From NCBI GenBank assembly GCA_964646605.1, contig CAZYEX010000020.1, positions 1-29,401 on the forward strand: a DNA stretch of 29,401 bases. The letters run 5' to 3'. Every line of letters starts with the position of its first letter. Positions within the stretch are counted from its first letter, which is position 1. Of the stretch, positions 1 to 8,662 are shown one piece after another. The notes beneath the pieces were generated by a model. The model saw nothing but the letters and a program-made list of their open reading frames with translations, ran no database searches and was not told the origin of the DNA. The position numbers and the translations under genes were made by a program. The DNA is from SBAX01 sp964646605 (GTDB lineage Bacteria > Planctomycetota > Phycisphaerae > UBA1845).

Positions 1-2
1 TG

Positions 3-92
3 ATGGGATGCCAACAGCTCTGGATGCTCGAGGCCTGTCTCAACGAATCACAGGCGGATGAAACAATGGACCGTCAGAAAAAAGTAGGATAA
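3..92 (+). CDS. possible C-terminal end of a gene entering from the left
   Basis: The frame is open from the left edge and ends at a TAA at 90-92, giving about 29 residues that finish in a charged tail (DETMDRQKKVG). No domain is recognisable. It would converge on the minus-strand gene that follows. The stretch is short enough to be open by chance, so this is only a candidate partial gene. Confidence 0.2.
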   Translation: MGCQQLWMLEACLNESQADETMDRQKKVG

Positions 93-116
93 CCTGACCC
101 GAGCCGCCGCCGACCT

Positions 117-371
117 TCAACTATGGATGGGACATCCTCGCTTGGGACGCTTTACTGGTCCTGCCGCCGGGGCGGGCTTGCCGCCGAGGTGATCGAGGAT
201 CCAAGCGTGATAAAGCAGGCGTGCCTCCGGCTCACGTTCGCGGTCGTCGATGCCGAACCGGTGCTTACGTGGAGTGCCGGTCTTCGGGTCCCGGTAGTTG
301 ACGTGCCAGCCGATTTCACGAAGGTTCGTGAACCGTAGTTTTGGCAGTCGTTTGTTGACATGTTTGGCCAC
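117..371 (-). CDS. small basic protein, integrase-N-terminus-like, possibly truncated
   Basis: I place the start at the GTG at 371-369, not at the upstream ATG at 473, because an AGGAG ribosome site lies just upstream of the GTG (plus-strand complement about 380-384) and the extra 34 residues look non-coding. The product is 84 residues, rich in Lys and Arg. Its core (IGWHVNYRDPKTGTPRKHRFG, then LLYHAWILDHLGG) resembles the short N-terminal DNA-binding segment of integrase-like proteins seen in Planctomycetota and related phyla. That is a resemblance from memory, not a proven homology. No catalytic integrase domain follows, so it is either a stand-alone small protein or the remnant of a longer one. 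It lies beside a tRNA gene, which fits an integration site. Function unknown. Confidence 0.45.
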   Translation of the reverse strand: MAKHVNKRLPKLRFTNLREIGWHVNYRDPKTGTPRKHRFGIDDREREPEARLLYHAWILDHLGGKPAPAAGPVKRPKRGCPIHS

Positions 372-483
372 TTGCGGTGCTCCTGATACAATCGCCCGTT
401 GGTGTCGGAGTGGCTGCGTTGGCCACGCTCCCGGCTGAATTGTAGTGCAGGAGTTCGTCGAAATGTAGTGCAAAACCGCGTTT

Positions 484-555
<72 letters not shown>

Positions 556-1243
556 ATCTTCCTACGTAGCAAGCACTTACGATGCATGTGGAAGTTTTCG
601 TGGTTACGCTTCGTATCAATACTATCCGCGTTTTCGATGCAGAAAAGGCGGTTATCGACTGCCAGCTACGCAAATGAATCGTCATCTGAGCTGCAGTCGC
701 GCAAGTTACTGCGACGTAAGGAGTTCCGCATTCCAGCGCGTTACCGCGACGAGCAGTTGGTCCGTAGTTGGTCAGTCGGACACTCGTCGAGGTCGTGAGA
801 TTGGATTCCCGTGAGGGTCTAGCGCGCGACCAGGGGGAGCCGTATGGGATCGGTGTTTCGGCCGTTCATCGTGGCTTCTAGCTAGGCGGGTAGCCGAAAG
901 CGTCGGCAACGGGCGCAAAAGAGCTTCTGAATCTCGATCTTCTATCGCACGTTCCGCCCGCCAGGCGGGGGAAGAATCACCCCTGCTCGGCCCGAAGTTC
1001 TCCATGGTCGGTTAGACTTAGTGTTGCACTGCAATACGTCTGAAGCAACTCATGCTGTCGTGGGTCGCGTAACGGGCGCCGGGTAGGATGGAGAACGAGG
1101 CAGGTGGTTACTTCCGCCTTCTTGCTTCGTTGCGGGCATCTTCGGCCTGCGTGGAACGGGGCTCATTGCGGAGGGAGTCAACATTGACTCGAGAGTTCCG
1201 CTCGGATAGTAGAGCAGAGCCAGCCGACCTGAAGGAGGTAATG
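556..1243. other. gene-poor stretch upstream of the cluster
   Basis: About 690 bases without a convincing gene. Open frames here (506-814 and 586-798 on plus, 772-1005 on minus) have low-complexity Arg/Ser-rich translations, no ribosome site and no family resemblance. A short inverted repeat (CCGCC-N5-GGCGG) lies near 953-968. A weak promoter-like pair, TTGACT at 1184-1189 and GATAGT at 1205-1210, has only 15 bases between the boxes. The promoter of the cluster should lie in this stretch, but I cannot point to it with confidence. Confidence 0.5.
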
Positions 1244-1645
1244 ATGGCCGATATTGCGCTCAACGTTCAGATTGCGATCCCGAACGGGCCGAAGATCGGC
1301 CTGAGCCGAACCCTGGGAGTCGAGGCGTTCGACATGATTGACGTTACCGTGCCCGCCGACGCGACCCAACAAAAAGAGATCCAGCTGCAACCTGGCGGCA
1401 TAGGAAAAGTGAAGTTCCTTCTGATCGCGGCGGACTGGTACGGCACGGACCTGTCGAATAAAGTGATGCCGGTGCGGGCATTGCCCGCCCATTGGACCAA
1501 CCTCACTTGTTCACCGGAAGTGGGGCCGTTTCGATGCTCGATGCCGCGGCGCTCGCCAAATTGTTGTTCAAGAAATGCAACCACCGGGCCCAAGGCTAAG
1601 GACGCTAACGTGCAGATTCTGATCGGCCGGGACGCAACGCCCTAA
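1244..1645 (+). CDS. small unknown eCIS-cluster protein with two compensating frameshifts
   Basis: An AGGAGG at 1233-1238 sits 5 bases before the ATG at 1244, so I start here and not at 1088 or 1241. The uninterrupted frame gives a sensible N-terminus (MADIALNVQIAIPNGPK) and C-terminus (KDANVQILIGRDATP), but its middle (about 1466-1573) is Arg/Cys/Pro-rich and unlike protein. In the neighbouring frame, 1465-1572 reads smoothly (PLDQPHLFTGSGAVSMLD). So the gene seems to have lost one base near 1463-1470 and gained one near 1571-1574, where GAAATG may once have been GAATG. The repaired product would be about 133 residues, beta-rich, with no signal peptide or membrane segment. Being first in the cluster, just before the sheath, it is probably a structural or accessory protein, but I know no function. 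It may be a decayed gene or a sequencing artefact. Confidence 0.6.
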   Translation: MADIALNVQIAIPNGPKIGLSRTLGVEAFDMIDVTVPADATQQKEIQLQPGGIGKVKFLLIAADWYGTDLSNKVMPVRALPAHWTNLTCSPEVGPFRCSMPRRSPNCCSRNATTGPKAKDANVQILIGRDATP

Positions 1646-1669
1646 AAAGCCTATAACGAAAGGACCTTC

Positions 1670-3292
1670 ATGCCTGCCACACTGACTTATCCCGGAGTGT
1701 ACATCGAAGAGGTTCCAAGTGGTGTGCGTACGATCTCTGGCGTCGCCACATCCGTCACCGCGTTTGTCGGCCGTGCCTTGCGCGGTCCGACCGACGATGA
1801 TCCGCTCTCGCCGGTCGCGATCTTCAGCTTCGGCGACTTCAACCGGACTTTCGGCGGCCTCTGGTTGGGAAGCGCGCTCGGATTTGCCGTGCGCGATTTC
1901 TTTCTCAACGGCGGCGGCCAGGCGCTGATCGTCCGTTGCTTCCGGCCGGGTTCCGGTCCGGACAAGGCGCGCGCCGAGCTCGACGCCAACACCCTCGCTC
2001 TCATCGCGGCCACGCCCGGAGCCTGGGGCAACGCCCTGCGCGTGCGCATCGATCTCGATACCCGTCCGCTGCTGCCCGGCGAGGCGGCGAACTCGCTCTT
2101 TAATCTCACGGTCAAGGACACCAGAACCGGGCAGCTCGAATCGTTTCGCAACGTCTCCGTCACGCCCGACCACGCACGGCGCATCGATCGCGTGCTCGCC
2201 GACGAATCCACGCTGATCCGCGTCAACACCGCTGCGGTCACTCCGATCCCCGCCAACGCGCCACTCGCGCACGCCGTTGTGCCCGCGGGCGAGGATCTTT
2301 TTTCCGACGCAGTTCCAGCGCGTTACTCGGTCGTCGTTAATGCCGGGAAAGCGACCGACGGACTGTCGCTGCGGCGCGCGGAAATTTCCGACCCGGCGCT
2401 GGAGGCGACCAAGCGTGGCATCTACGCGCTTCTGAAGGCCGACATTTTCAACCTGCTTTGCGTGCCGGCGCACAAGCTGCGTTCGGATCCCGACGTGGCC
2501 CTGCCCGTCGATGTCGAAGTTCCCGCGCTCATCGACGATGCCGCCGCGTTCTGCAAACGGCAGCGGGCCTTTTTCATCGTGGACCCGCCTTACGGCAGCA
2601 CGAAAGACAGCATCAAAACTTTTCAGACCGGGATCACCGCCACCAATTATGCTGCGCTCTTTTTCCCGACGCTGCGTCAGCCCAATCCGCTGCACGACGA
2701 CCAAATGGAGGACTTTGACCCGTGCGGCGCGGTCGCGGGGATTTTCGCACGCACCGATGCGCAGCGCGGCGTGTGGAAGGCGCCGGCCGGCCTCGACGCA
2801 CGGCTCGTCGGCGTGCCGTCACTGAGTGTTTCGCTCAGCGATCAGGAGAACGGACTTCTAAATCCACTCGGCATCAACTGCCTGAGGTCGTTGCCCGCGG
2901 CCGGACGCGTTGTGTGGGGTTCGCGCACGCTCGAAGGCAGTGATCGTCTCGCCTCCGAATGGAAATACATCCCCGTGCGGCGCACCGCGCTGTTTCTCGA
3001 GGAGAGCCTTTATCGCGGCACGCAGTGGGTGGTGTTCGAACCCAACGACGAGCCGTTGTGGGCACAGATTCGCCTCAATATCGGAGCGTTCATGCAAACC
3101 CTGTTTCGCCAGGGCGCTTTTCAGGGCCGCACGCCGCGCGAGGCCTATTTCGTCAAATGCGACGGCGAAAGCACGACTCAGGACGACATCAACCGCGGGA
3201 TCGTCAACATCCACGTCGGTTTCGCGCCGTTGCGACCGGCGGAGTTCGTGGTCATCAGAATCCAACAGCTTGCCGGTCAAGTTGAAACTTGA
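1670..3292 (+). CDS. contractile tail sheath protein (Pvc2/Afp2-like)
   Basis: This is the outer sheath subunit whose contraction drives the inner tube into a target. The 540-residue length is usual for one-piece phage-type sheaths. The N-terminus has the sheath signature YPGVYIEEVPSG (residues 7-18), followed by the TSVTAFVGRA and FGDFNRTFGG segments of the N-terminal domain. The C-terminal sheath domain starts near residue 437 (RTALFLEESLYRGTQWVVFE) and ends with the QDDINRGIVNIHVGFAP and PAEFVVIRIQQ strands that link neighbouring subunits. AAAGGA at 1659-1664 precedes the ATG by 5 bases. Only one sheath gene is present, while Afp and PVC have three, so this is a simpler particle. The tube gene follows 14 bases later. 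Confidence 0.96.
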   Translation: MPATLTYPGVYIEEVPSGVRTISGVATSVTAFVGRALRGPTDDDPLSPVAIFSFGDFNRTFGGLWLGSALGFAVRDFFLNGGGQALIVRCFRPGSGPDKARAELDANTLALIAATPGAWGNALRVRIDLDTRPLLPGEAANSLFNLTVKDTRTGQLESFRNVSVTPDHARRIDRVLADESTLIRVNTAAVTPIPANAPLAHAVVPAGEDLFSDAVPARYSVVVNAGKATDGLSLRRAEISDPALEATKRGIYALLKADIFNLLCVPAHKLRSDPDVALPVDVEVPALIDDAAAFCKRQRAFFIVDPPYGSTKDSIKTFQTGITATNYAALFFPTLRQPNPLHDDQMEDFDPCGAVAGIFARTDAQRGVWKAPAGLDARLVGVPSLSVSLSDQENGLLNPLGINCLRSLPAAGRVVWGSRTLEGSDRLASEWKYIPVRRTALFLEESLYRGTQWVVFEPNDEPLWAQIRLNIGAFMQTLFRQGAFQGRTPREAYFVKCDGESTTQDDINRGIVNIHVGFAPLRPAEFVVIRIQQLAGQVET

Positions 3293-3306
3293 ACTAGGAA
3301 ACGATT

Positions 3307-3831
3307 ATGGCACAATTCAGCGTCAACGCTCAGCGATTCGATCCCTACAAGAACTTCAAATTCCGCGTCAAATGGGATGGCCGTTATGTGGCAGGGGTCA
3401 GCAAAGTGGGTGGACTCAAGCGGACCACGGAAGTGGTCAAGCATCGAGAGGGCGGCGACCCCAGCAGTAGCCGCAAGTCGCCTGGCCGCACCGAATTCGA
3501 AGCCATCACGCTCGAACGCGGCGTCACGCACGACACGGAGTTTGAGAAATGGGCCAACAAAGTCTGGAACTTCGGCTCCGGCCTCGGTGCCGAAGTTTCG
3601 CTCAAGGATTTTCGTAAGGACATCCTCATCGAGGTATACAACGAAGCCGGACAGCTCGCGCTCGCCTACAAGGTATATCGTTGCTGGGCCTCGGAATTCC
3701 AGGCCGAGGCCGACCTCGACGCCAACGCGAACGCCGTTCTTATCCAAAATCTCAAGCTCGAAACCGAGGGTTGGGAACGCGATTACGACGTGACCGAGCC
3801 CACTGAACCGAGCTTCGTCGAACCTGCTTAA
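3307..3831 (+). CDS. inner tube protein (Pvc1/Afp1, T4 gp19-like)
   Basis: The 174-residue product matches the phage tail-tube family (T4 gp19 and eCIS tube proteins) in size and sequence: FDPYKNFKFRVKWDGRYVAGVSKVGGLK near the start, the long loop EVVKHREGGDPSSSRKSPGR with its usual Gly/Ser content, then ITLERGVTHDTEFEKWANKVWN and KDILIEVYNEAG. Hexameric rings of this protein stack inside the sheath and form the channel that holds cargo. It lies directly after the sheath, the usual eCIS order. Only one clear gp19-type gene is present, although Afp and PVC carry two (main tube and tube initiator). The initiator role may fall to this protein or to the Pvc7-like protein downstream. Confidence 0.95.
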   Translation: MAQFSVNAQRFDPYKNFKFRVKWDGRYVAGVSKVGGLKRTTEVVKHREGGDPSSSRKSPGRTEFEAITLERGVTHDTEFEKWANKVWNFGSGLGAEVSLKDFRKDILIEVYNEAGQLALAYKVYRCWASEFQAEADLDANANAVLIQNLKLETEGWERDYDVTEPTEPSFVEPA

Positions 3832-3835
3832 GCGG

Positions 3836-4576
3836 ATGCCTTCGGCCATGCGCGCATTGTCGTCCACCGACATCCTGAGGATTTGGGAAAGCGGCGCTCG
3901 GCAGCATCCGCTCGATCGGGCGCTCACCGTGCTTGCCGCAGCGGGAGAACGGCGCGCGGATCTGGCACATTTGCCCATCGGCGAACGTGACCGCCGCCTT
4001 TGGGAGGTTCGCGAAACCACGTTCGGCCCGATCGTCGAGAGCCTCACGCAGTGCCCGACCTGCCGCGAACGAGTCGAGTTCCAGTTCCGTGTGGCTGATG
4101 TGCGGGTTGCCTCCGCTGAAGCGACTGCGCGGGAGCATGAGTTGAACGTCGGCGAATGGGCGATCCGATTTCGGCTGCCCGACAGCCAGGACCTGGCGGC
4201 ACTTGTGACGGCGAACGATTGCGGGCATGTCGAGGCCGAACTTGCTTCACGCTGTCTGTTGCGGAGCGAATGGAACGGCACTGAAGTCGCGCCCGCCGAG
4301 GTGCCGGCAGATGCGTGGGAAAGGGTGCAACGCAGAATGTCCGATCTCGATCCCCAGGCGGAAGTGCGGTTCGAGTTGTCCTGTCCTGCTTGTGGCCACC
4401 GGTGGCAGACGCTGTTTGATATTGCCCAATTCCTTTGGACTGAAGTGGCTGCGATTGCCGAGCAGCTTTTGCGAGAAGTGGACCTTCTGGCCCGGGCGTA
4501 CGGATGGAGTGAAGGAGCTATTCTTAGCCTCAGCCCGGACCGCCGCCAGGCATATCTGGAACTTGCCCGCTCATGA
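3836..4576 (+). CDS. Cys4 (zinc-ribbon-like) baseplate or assembly protein
   Basis: A 246-residue protein starting 4 bases after the tube stop codon. Two CxxC pairs are visible, C73/C76 (QCPTCRERVEF) and C183/C186 (SCPACGHRW), which could together bind one zinc ion. The N-terminal part (DILRIWESGARQHPLDRALTVL) looks helical. Proteins with this layout occur in eCIS and T4-like tail clusters beside the tube and are often compared with T4 baseplate hub proteins such as gp26 or gp28. I cannot confirm which, so a tail assembly chaperone is an equal possibility. No strong ribosome site precedes 3836, so an ATG at 3848 is possible. Its stop overlaps the next start by ATGA, so the two are probably translated together. 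Confidence 0.75.
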   Translation: MPSAMRALSSTDILRIWESGARQHPLDRALTVLAAAGERRADLAHLPIGERDRRLWEVRETTFGPIVESLTQCPTCRERVEFQFRVADVRVASAEATAREHELNVGEWAIRFRLPDSQDLAALVTANDCGHVEAELASRCLLRSEWNGTEVAPAEVPADAWERVQRRMSDLDPQAEVRFELSCPACGHRWQTLFDIAQFLWTEVAAIAEQLLREVDLLARAYGWSEGAILSLSPDRRQAYLELARS

Positions 4577-5313
4577 ACGGATATTTGGCTAGCCTTGCAC
4601 AGCGTACCCTTAGTCTCGGCCCACGCATCGAGCCCTGGCCGCGCTCCACATTCGAACCTGCGCCGATGAGGTACAGGGCAAGAGAGACCACCGTGGAAGA
4701 CGCCGAACGGACAGCGCCAGGTGATATCAACGCGTCGTCGGAAGGTGACACGAAGACGCAACGGATCGAATCGCGAGCTTCCAAAGCCGAACCCTTAGGA
4801 CTGACGGCTGCGGCCACAGCCAAACCTGACCTCGATCAGGAAGAGACACTTCTGCCGTTGCGCCCTGAGCCGCAGATGCGGGAGAGTCCGGGACCTGAGG
4901 AGCCACAGTTCCGCCCCTCAAAACGCGCTTTGGCGGATACCGTCTCCATCGCCTCGCTTGCACCGGCAGAAGACTCCCGTGCGGATGCTCGCCCGGAACG
5001 AAACCCAATTGGTCTTCCGCAGGACGAAGCTCCCGAAACGCAACCGACGCCGGCCCCCGGCGAGCTTCGGCTAACTCCTCGGGTCATACGTCCACTTTCC
5101 GTCTCTCCAACGGCTGATCCCGCGAAAGTGTTTGGTGATGGGGAACATCATCCGCCGAGCGGTCTCTCTCCCGTGGTCAGAGTGACCATCGGACGCGTCG
5201 AGGTGCGGGCAAACTTCTCCTTTCCGCCCTCCGCCCCACGGCAGCCTGCGAAATCGCGGCCCACACTCTCGCTGGAGGATTATCTCAAAGCGCGAAACGG
5301 TGGTGGGCGATGA
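4573..5313 (+). CDS. disordered Pro/Glu-rich protein with conserved-looking C-terminus
   Basis: The start is fixed by an ATGA overlap with the preceding gene. Of the 246 residues, roughly 30-190 are rich in Pro, Glu, Ala, Arg and Ser without predicted hydrophobic core, so intrinsically disordered. Only the ends look ordered: a short N-terminal segment (NGYLASLAQRTLSLGPRIEPWP) and a C-terminal part with a beta strand (VVRVTIGRVEVRANF) followed by the helical motif LSLEDYLKARNGG. I recall similar C-terminal motifs in small proteins of other eCIS clusters just before the DUF4255 gene. That layout suggests a flexible tether joining two particle parts or presenting a docking peptide. Function unproven. 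The next gene again overlaps by ATGA. Confidence 0.8.
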   Translation: MNGYLASLAQRTLSLGPRIEPWPRSTFEPAPMRYRARETTVEDAERTAPGDINASSEGDTKTQRIESRASKAEPLGLTAAATAKPDLDQEETLLPLRPEPQMRESPGPEEPQFRPSKRALADTVSIASLAPAEDSRADARPERNPIGLPQDEAPETQPTPAPGELRLTPRVIRPLSVSPTADPAKVFGDGEHHPPSGLSPVVRVTIGRVEVRANFSFPPSAPRQPAKSRPTLSLEDYLKARNGGGR

Positions 5314-6647
5314 GCACGTTTCTAGCAGTCGGAGTGGTTTCAGCCGTGCTGCGGAGTCTGATCGAAGACAGCGTGAACCGGCACGATTTGGCCACGATGT
5401 TAGGCGCGGCACCGGAGATTTCCGCCCTTCCGCCGGATCGTATCCAGACCGGTCAAGGAACGCCTGACCGGATCAACTTGTTTCTTTTTCAAGCCACGGA
5501 AAACGCCGCTTGGCGGAACATGGATCTTCCCTCGCGCAACGGCCGCGGCGACCGTCTCACGAACCCGAAGCTTGCACTCGATCTGCACTATCTTATCACG
5601 GCCTATGGTTCAGCAGATTTGCACGCAGAAGTGTTGTTGGGGCACGCGATGTTTGTCTTCCACGAAACGCCGGTGCTTAGCCGGCAGGCGATTCGGAACG
5701 CGTTAGCGGCCTTGTCACCCGGGGCCTTGGCTGACGCCCTCACCGCCGCGCGATTGGCGGACCAGTTCGAGCAGATCAAGATCGTTCCCCGAGTGATGAA
5801 CGTAGAAGAGGTCTCAAAAATCTGGGCGGCATTGCAGTCTCAATATCGCACCACGGCGGCGTATCACGTCTCGGTGGCGCTCGTGGAAGCCGAACAGGTG
5901 GCGCGCTCGGCCCTGCCCGTGTTGACTCGCGGCAAGGCCGTGCCCGTCACGGGCAGGGACGAAGGCGTATTCGTCCACGTAGGGCTTCTGCCGCCGGTGC
6001 CCACGCTGGAATCGCTACGATTGCCCGCCAACGCGCCTGCGATTCGCCTGGGCGAGGCGTTTTCCCTGAGCGGGCATCATCTTGCGGGGGCTTCAACTCG
6101 CGCCCACTTTCGCCTGATTCGCGGAACGGACGTGTTGGAACTGGCCGCCGCTCCGGGGGCCACTGACGCCGGCTTCGACGTGCAAATGCCGCCCGACCCG
6201 CCGGTCGCGCCCGTGCCGTCGCAGTCCCCGTTGAATCCGGCCAACTGGCAGGCGGGCATCTACGAAGTGACCGCGGTAATGCTGCAAGGCGGAACGCTGC
6301 GTGAAACCAACCGCCTGCCATTGGTTCTTGCACCGCAGCTTAACACCATCAGTGCTAACGTGGTCGCCGGAGACCTGAAGTCCCTTCAGGTGACGTGCAG
6401 TCCGCCGGTGAGGCCCAACCAATCAGTCGTCCTGCTGGTGGGCGATCGTGAGTTGCTACCCGAGCTTCCCGATCCGTTCACCGCGCCGATCAGCACCTTG
6501 GATTTTCCCGCTCCGGCATCGCTCAATGCGCTGCCCTTTGGCCACCAATGGGTGCGGTTGCGCGTCGACGGTATCGAAAGTCTGGTCGTGGATTACCAGG
6601 CCACGCCGCCTAACTTCCAAGCCTCCCAGTCCGTGGTGATTCCATGA
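5310..6647 (+). CDS. DUF4255 tail-cap/terminator protein (Pvc16-like)
   Basis: Residues 1 to about 190 match the DUF4255 (Pvc16 N-terminal) domain: MSTFLAVGVVSAVLRSLIEDSV, then DRINLFLFQATENAAWRNMD, LALDLHYLITAYG and LLGHAMFVFHETPVLSR. In PVC and Afp the corresponding protein caps the end of the trunk away from the baseplate and stops tube and sheath growth. The C-terminal half (about 225-445) reads as two immunoglobulin-like/IPT-type beta domains (AIRLGEAFSLSGHHLAG; HQWVRLRVDGIESLVVDY), making the protein longer (445 residues) than DUF4255 alone. These extra domains may face outwards at the tip. Start and stop both overlap neighbours by ATGA, coupling it to the disordered protein and the ATPase. 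Confidence 0.92.
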   Translation: MSTFLAVGVVSAVLRSLIEDSVNRHDLATMLGAAPEISALPPDRIQTGQGTPDRINLFLFQATENAAWRNMDLPSRNGRGDRLTNPKLALDLHYLITAYGSADLHAEVLLGHAMFVFHETPVLSRQAIRNALAALSPGALADALTAARLADQFEQIKIVPRVMNVEEVSKIWAALQSQYRTTAAYHVSVALVEAEQVARSALPVLTRGKAVPVTGRDEGVFVHVGLLPPVPTLESLRLPANAPAIRLGEAFSLSGHHLAGASTRAHFRLIRGTDVLELAAAPGATDAGFDVQMPPDPPVAPVPSQSPLNPANWQAGIYEVTAVMLQGGTLRETNRLPLVLAPQLNTISANVVAGDLKSLQVTCSPPVRPNQSVVLLVGDRELLPELPDPFTAPISTLDFPAPASLNALPFGHQWVRLRVDGIESLVVDYQATPPNFQASQSVVIP

Positions 6648-8662
6648 GAAGCACAGCTACCAACCTGTCCTGGGCCGATGCCAATCAGCGCGTATTGATG
6701 GGGGAACTGGCGTTGGTGCGAGAGGGACTGCTCCAACACAGCGAGATGGACCGAGAGTCTTCGGAAAACTCCACGACAGCTTCGATCAACGCAATTCAGT
6801 CATTACGCCTTGCGCTGGACGAGGCTCGGGCTGCGTTGTCCGCGCCGTCGGCGCTGGATCAAGTTACGGCGTTGTTTGGGCTTTCCCCGTTCGAGCGCGC
6901 CATACTCCTGCTCTGTGCCGGCATGGAACTCGACAGCGCCTTTGCGGCGCAATGCGCCGTCGCGCAAGGCGACCGCCAGCGCCCACACCCCACCTTCAGC
7001 CTCGCCTTAGCCGCCCTGTCCGAACCACACTGGAGCGCGATGACGCCGAACGCGCCTCTGCGTCACTGGCGTCTCATCGAAGTGGGGAGCGGCCCGGCTG
7101 TAACGACAAATCCCCTCCGCATCGATGAGCGCATCCTGCATTTTCTGGCCGGCGTGCCGGGAATGGACGAGCGTCTGATCGGCTTCTTGGAACCCGTTGT
7201 GGGTGCCGAAACACTCGCGCCTACACACCAGGTGTTGGCCGACCAGGTTGCCTGTCACTGGTTGCGACCGGCTCAAGCGGTTTTGCCGGTTGTTCAATTA
7301 TGCGGCCGTGATGCGGCCAGCAAACGGCACCTGGCTGCGGCGACGTGTGCCAGTCTGGGTCTGAACCTTTGGTGCCTTTCAGCCGAAAGGCTGCCCCAGA
7401 CCGTGGCTGAGCTGGAGATGCTGCAACGACTCTGGGAACGCGAGGCCGCGCTCAATGGCGGTGCGCTGCTACTGGATTGCGTGACCACGGACGGAGGAGA
7501 AACCGGGCGCCAACAGACAATCCGCCATTGGATCGAGCGCACGCACGGCCCGCTTTTGGTTTCCACAGTGGAACCGCTTCAAGGTATTCTCCACCTCTGT
7601 GTCAACCTGGAAGTGCGCAAACCGACCTCCGGCGAGCAGCGCGAACTCTGGGCGCGGACATTGGAACCCGTCGCTGCCGCATTGAACGGGCAAGTGGATC
7701 GCCTCGTCTCACAATTTGACCTTAACGCGGCGTCCATTCGCGCCGTATGTTCGGATGTGCTGGATCGGGTTCGAAACCCTGGCCAGCTTCCCTCCTCGAG
7801 TATTGATCCTCAATCCGTTTGGGACACCTGCCGGTCTCAGTCACGCGTCAAGCTGGACGACCTCGCCCAGCGAGTCCATTCGGCGGTGAAATGGGAGGAT
7901 CTCGTGCTGCCCGAACGGTCGATGGCCTTGTTGCGGGAGATTGGTATTCATGTCCGGCAGCGCGCGCGAGTTTACGAAGCGTGGGGTTTTGCTGCAAAGT
8001 CATCGCGCGGGCTTGGCATCAGTGCGATGTTCTGTGGGCCGAGCGGAACCGGCAAGACCCTCGCCGCGGAAGTCCTGGCGAATGAACTGGGGCTCGACCT
8101 GTATCGGATCGACCTGAGCCAGGTCGTCAGCAAGTATATCGGCGAAACCGAGAAAAACCTGCGGCGCGTCTTCGATGCGGCTGAAGAAGGCGGAGCGGTG
8201 CTGCTCTTCGACGAAGCCGACGCACTCTTCGGCAAGCGGAGCGAAGTGAAGGACAGCCACGATCGTTACGCGAACATCGAAGTGAGCTATTTGCTGCAAC
8301 GCATGGAGGCGTATCGCGGCCTTGCGATCCTGACCACGAACATGAAGGAGGCGGTCGATTCCGCCTTCCTGCGGCGCATTCGCTTCGTCGTGCAGTTTCC
8401 GTTCCCCGATGCCGCGCTCCGCGCTGAAATCTGGCGACGGGTTTTCCCGCGCGAGACGCCCACCGAGGGACTGCAACCTGCTCGCCTGGCGCGGTTGAAC
8501 GTCGCGGGCGGGAACATACGCAACATGGCGATGAGCGCGGCATTCATCGCGGCGGAAGCCGGGGAGCCGGTCCGCATTGGCCACTTGGTCCGCGCCGCGC
8601 GTTCCGAGTTCGCCAAACTGGAAAAACCGCTCTCCGAGGCGGAACTGGAGGGCTGGAAATGA
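6644..8662 (+). CDS. AAA+ ATPase of the injection system (Pvc15/Afp15-like)
   Basis: A 672-residue protein with one AAA+ module in its C-terminal third: Walker A GPSGTGKT (residues 465-472), Walker B LLFDEADALFG with D523 and E524, sensor-1 region AILTTN, and an arginine-rich segment after it (LRRIRFVVQFPFPD). The N-terminal two thirds are helical and include a degenerate nucleotide-fold-like region, as in the family. In eCIS clusters this ATPase is needed for particle assembly or cargo loading. It is cytoplasmic and not thought to power the contraction itself. All key catalytic residues are present. Start and stop overlap neighbours by ATGA. Confidence 0.95.
   Translation: MRSTATNLSWADANQRVLMGELALVREGLLQHSEMDRESSENSTTASINAIQSLRLALDEARAALSAPSALDQVTALFGLSPFERAILLLCAGMELDSAFAAQCAVAQGDRQRPHPTFSLALAALSEPHWSAMTPNAPLRHWRLIEVGSGPAVTTNPLRIDERILHFLAGVPGMDERLIGFLEPVVGAETLAPTHQVLADQVACHWLRPAQAVLPVVQLCGRDAASKRHLAAATCASLGLNLWCLSAERLPQTVAELEMLQRLWEREAALNGGALLLDCVTTDGGETGRQQTIRHWIERTHGPLLVSTVEPLQGILHLCVNLEVRKPTSGEQRELWARTLEPVAAALNGQVDRLVSQFDLNAASIRAVCSDVLDRVRNPGQLPSSSIDPQSVWDTCRSQSRVKLDDLAQRVHSAVKWEDLVLPERSMALLREIGIHVRQRARVYEAWGFAAKSSRGLGISAMFCGPSGTGKTLAAEVLANELGLDLYRIDLSQVVSKYIGETEKNLRRVFDAAEEGGAVLLFDEADALFGKRSEVKDSHDRYANIEVSYLLQRMEAYRGLAILTTNMKEAVDSAFLRRIRFVVQFPFPDAALRAEIWRRVFPRETPTEGLQPARLARLNVAGGNIRNMAMSAAFIAAEAGEPVRIGHLVRAARSEFAKLEKPLSEAELEGWK

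Noticed and set aside
820..1010. Possible group II intron end (GAGCCGTATG-like sequence near 836)
   Set aside because: The expected domain V hairpin and its conserved bases cannot be drawn, and no intron-encoded protein lies near.
1568..2704. 378-residue minus-strand open frame
   Set aside because: It lies opposite the sheath gene, an unmistakable family; it is a shadow.
3277..4761. 494-residue minus-strand open frame
   Set aside because: It lies fully opposite the tube and Cys4 genes, is Arg/Ser-rich and has no family resemblance; it is open because of the GC-rich codon pattern.
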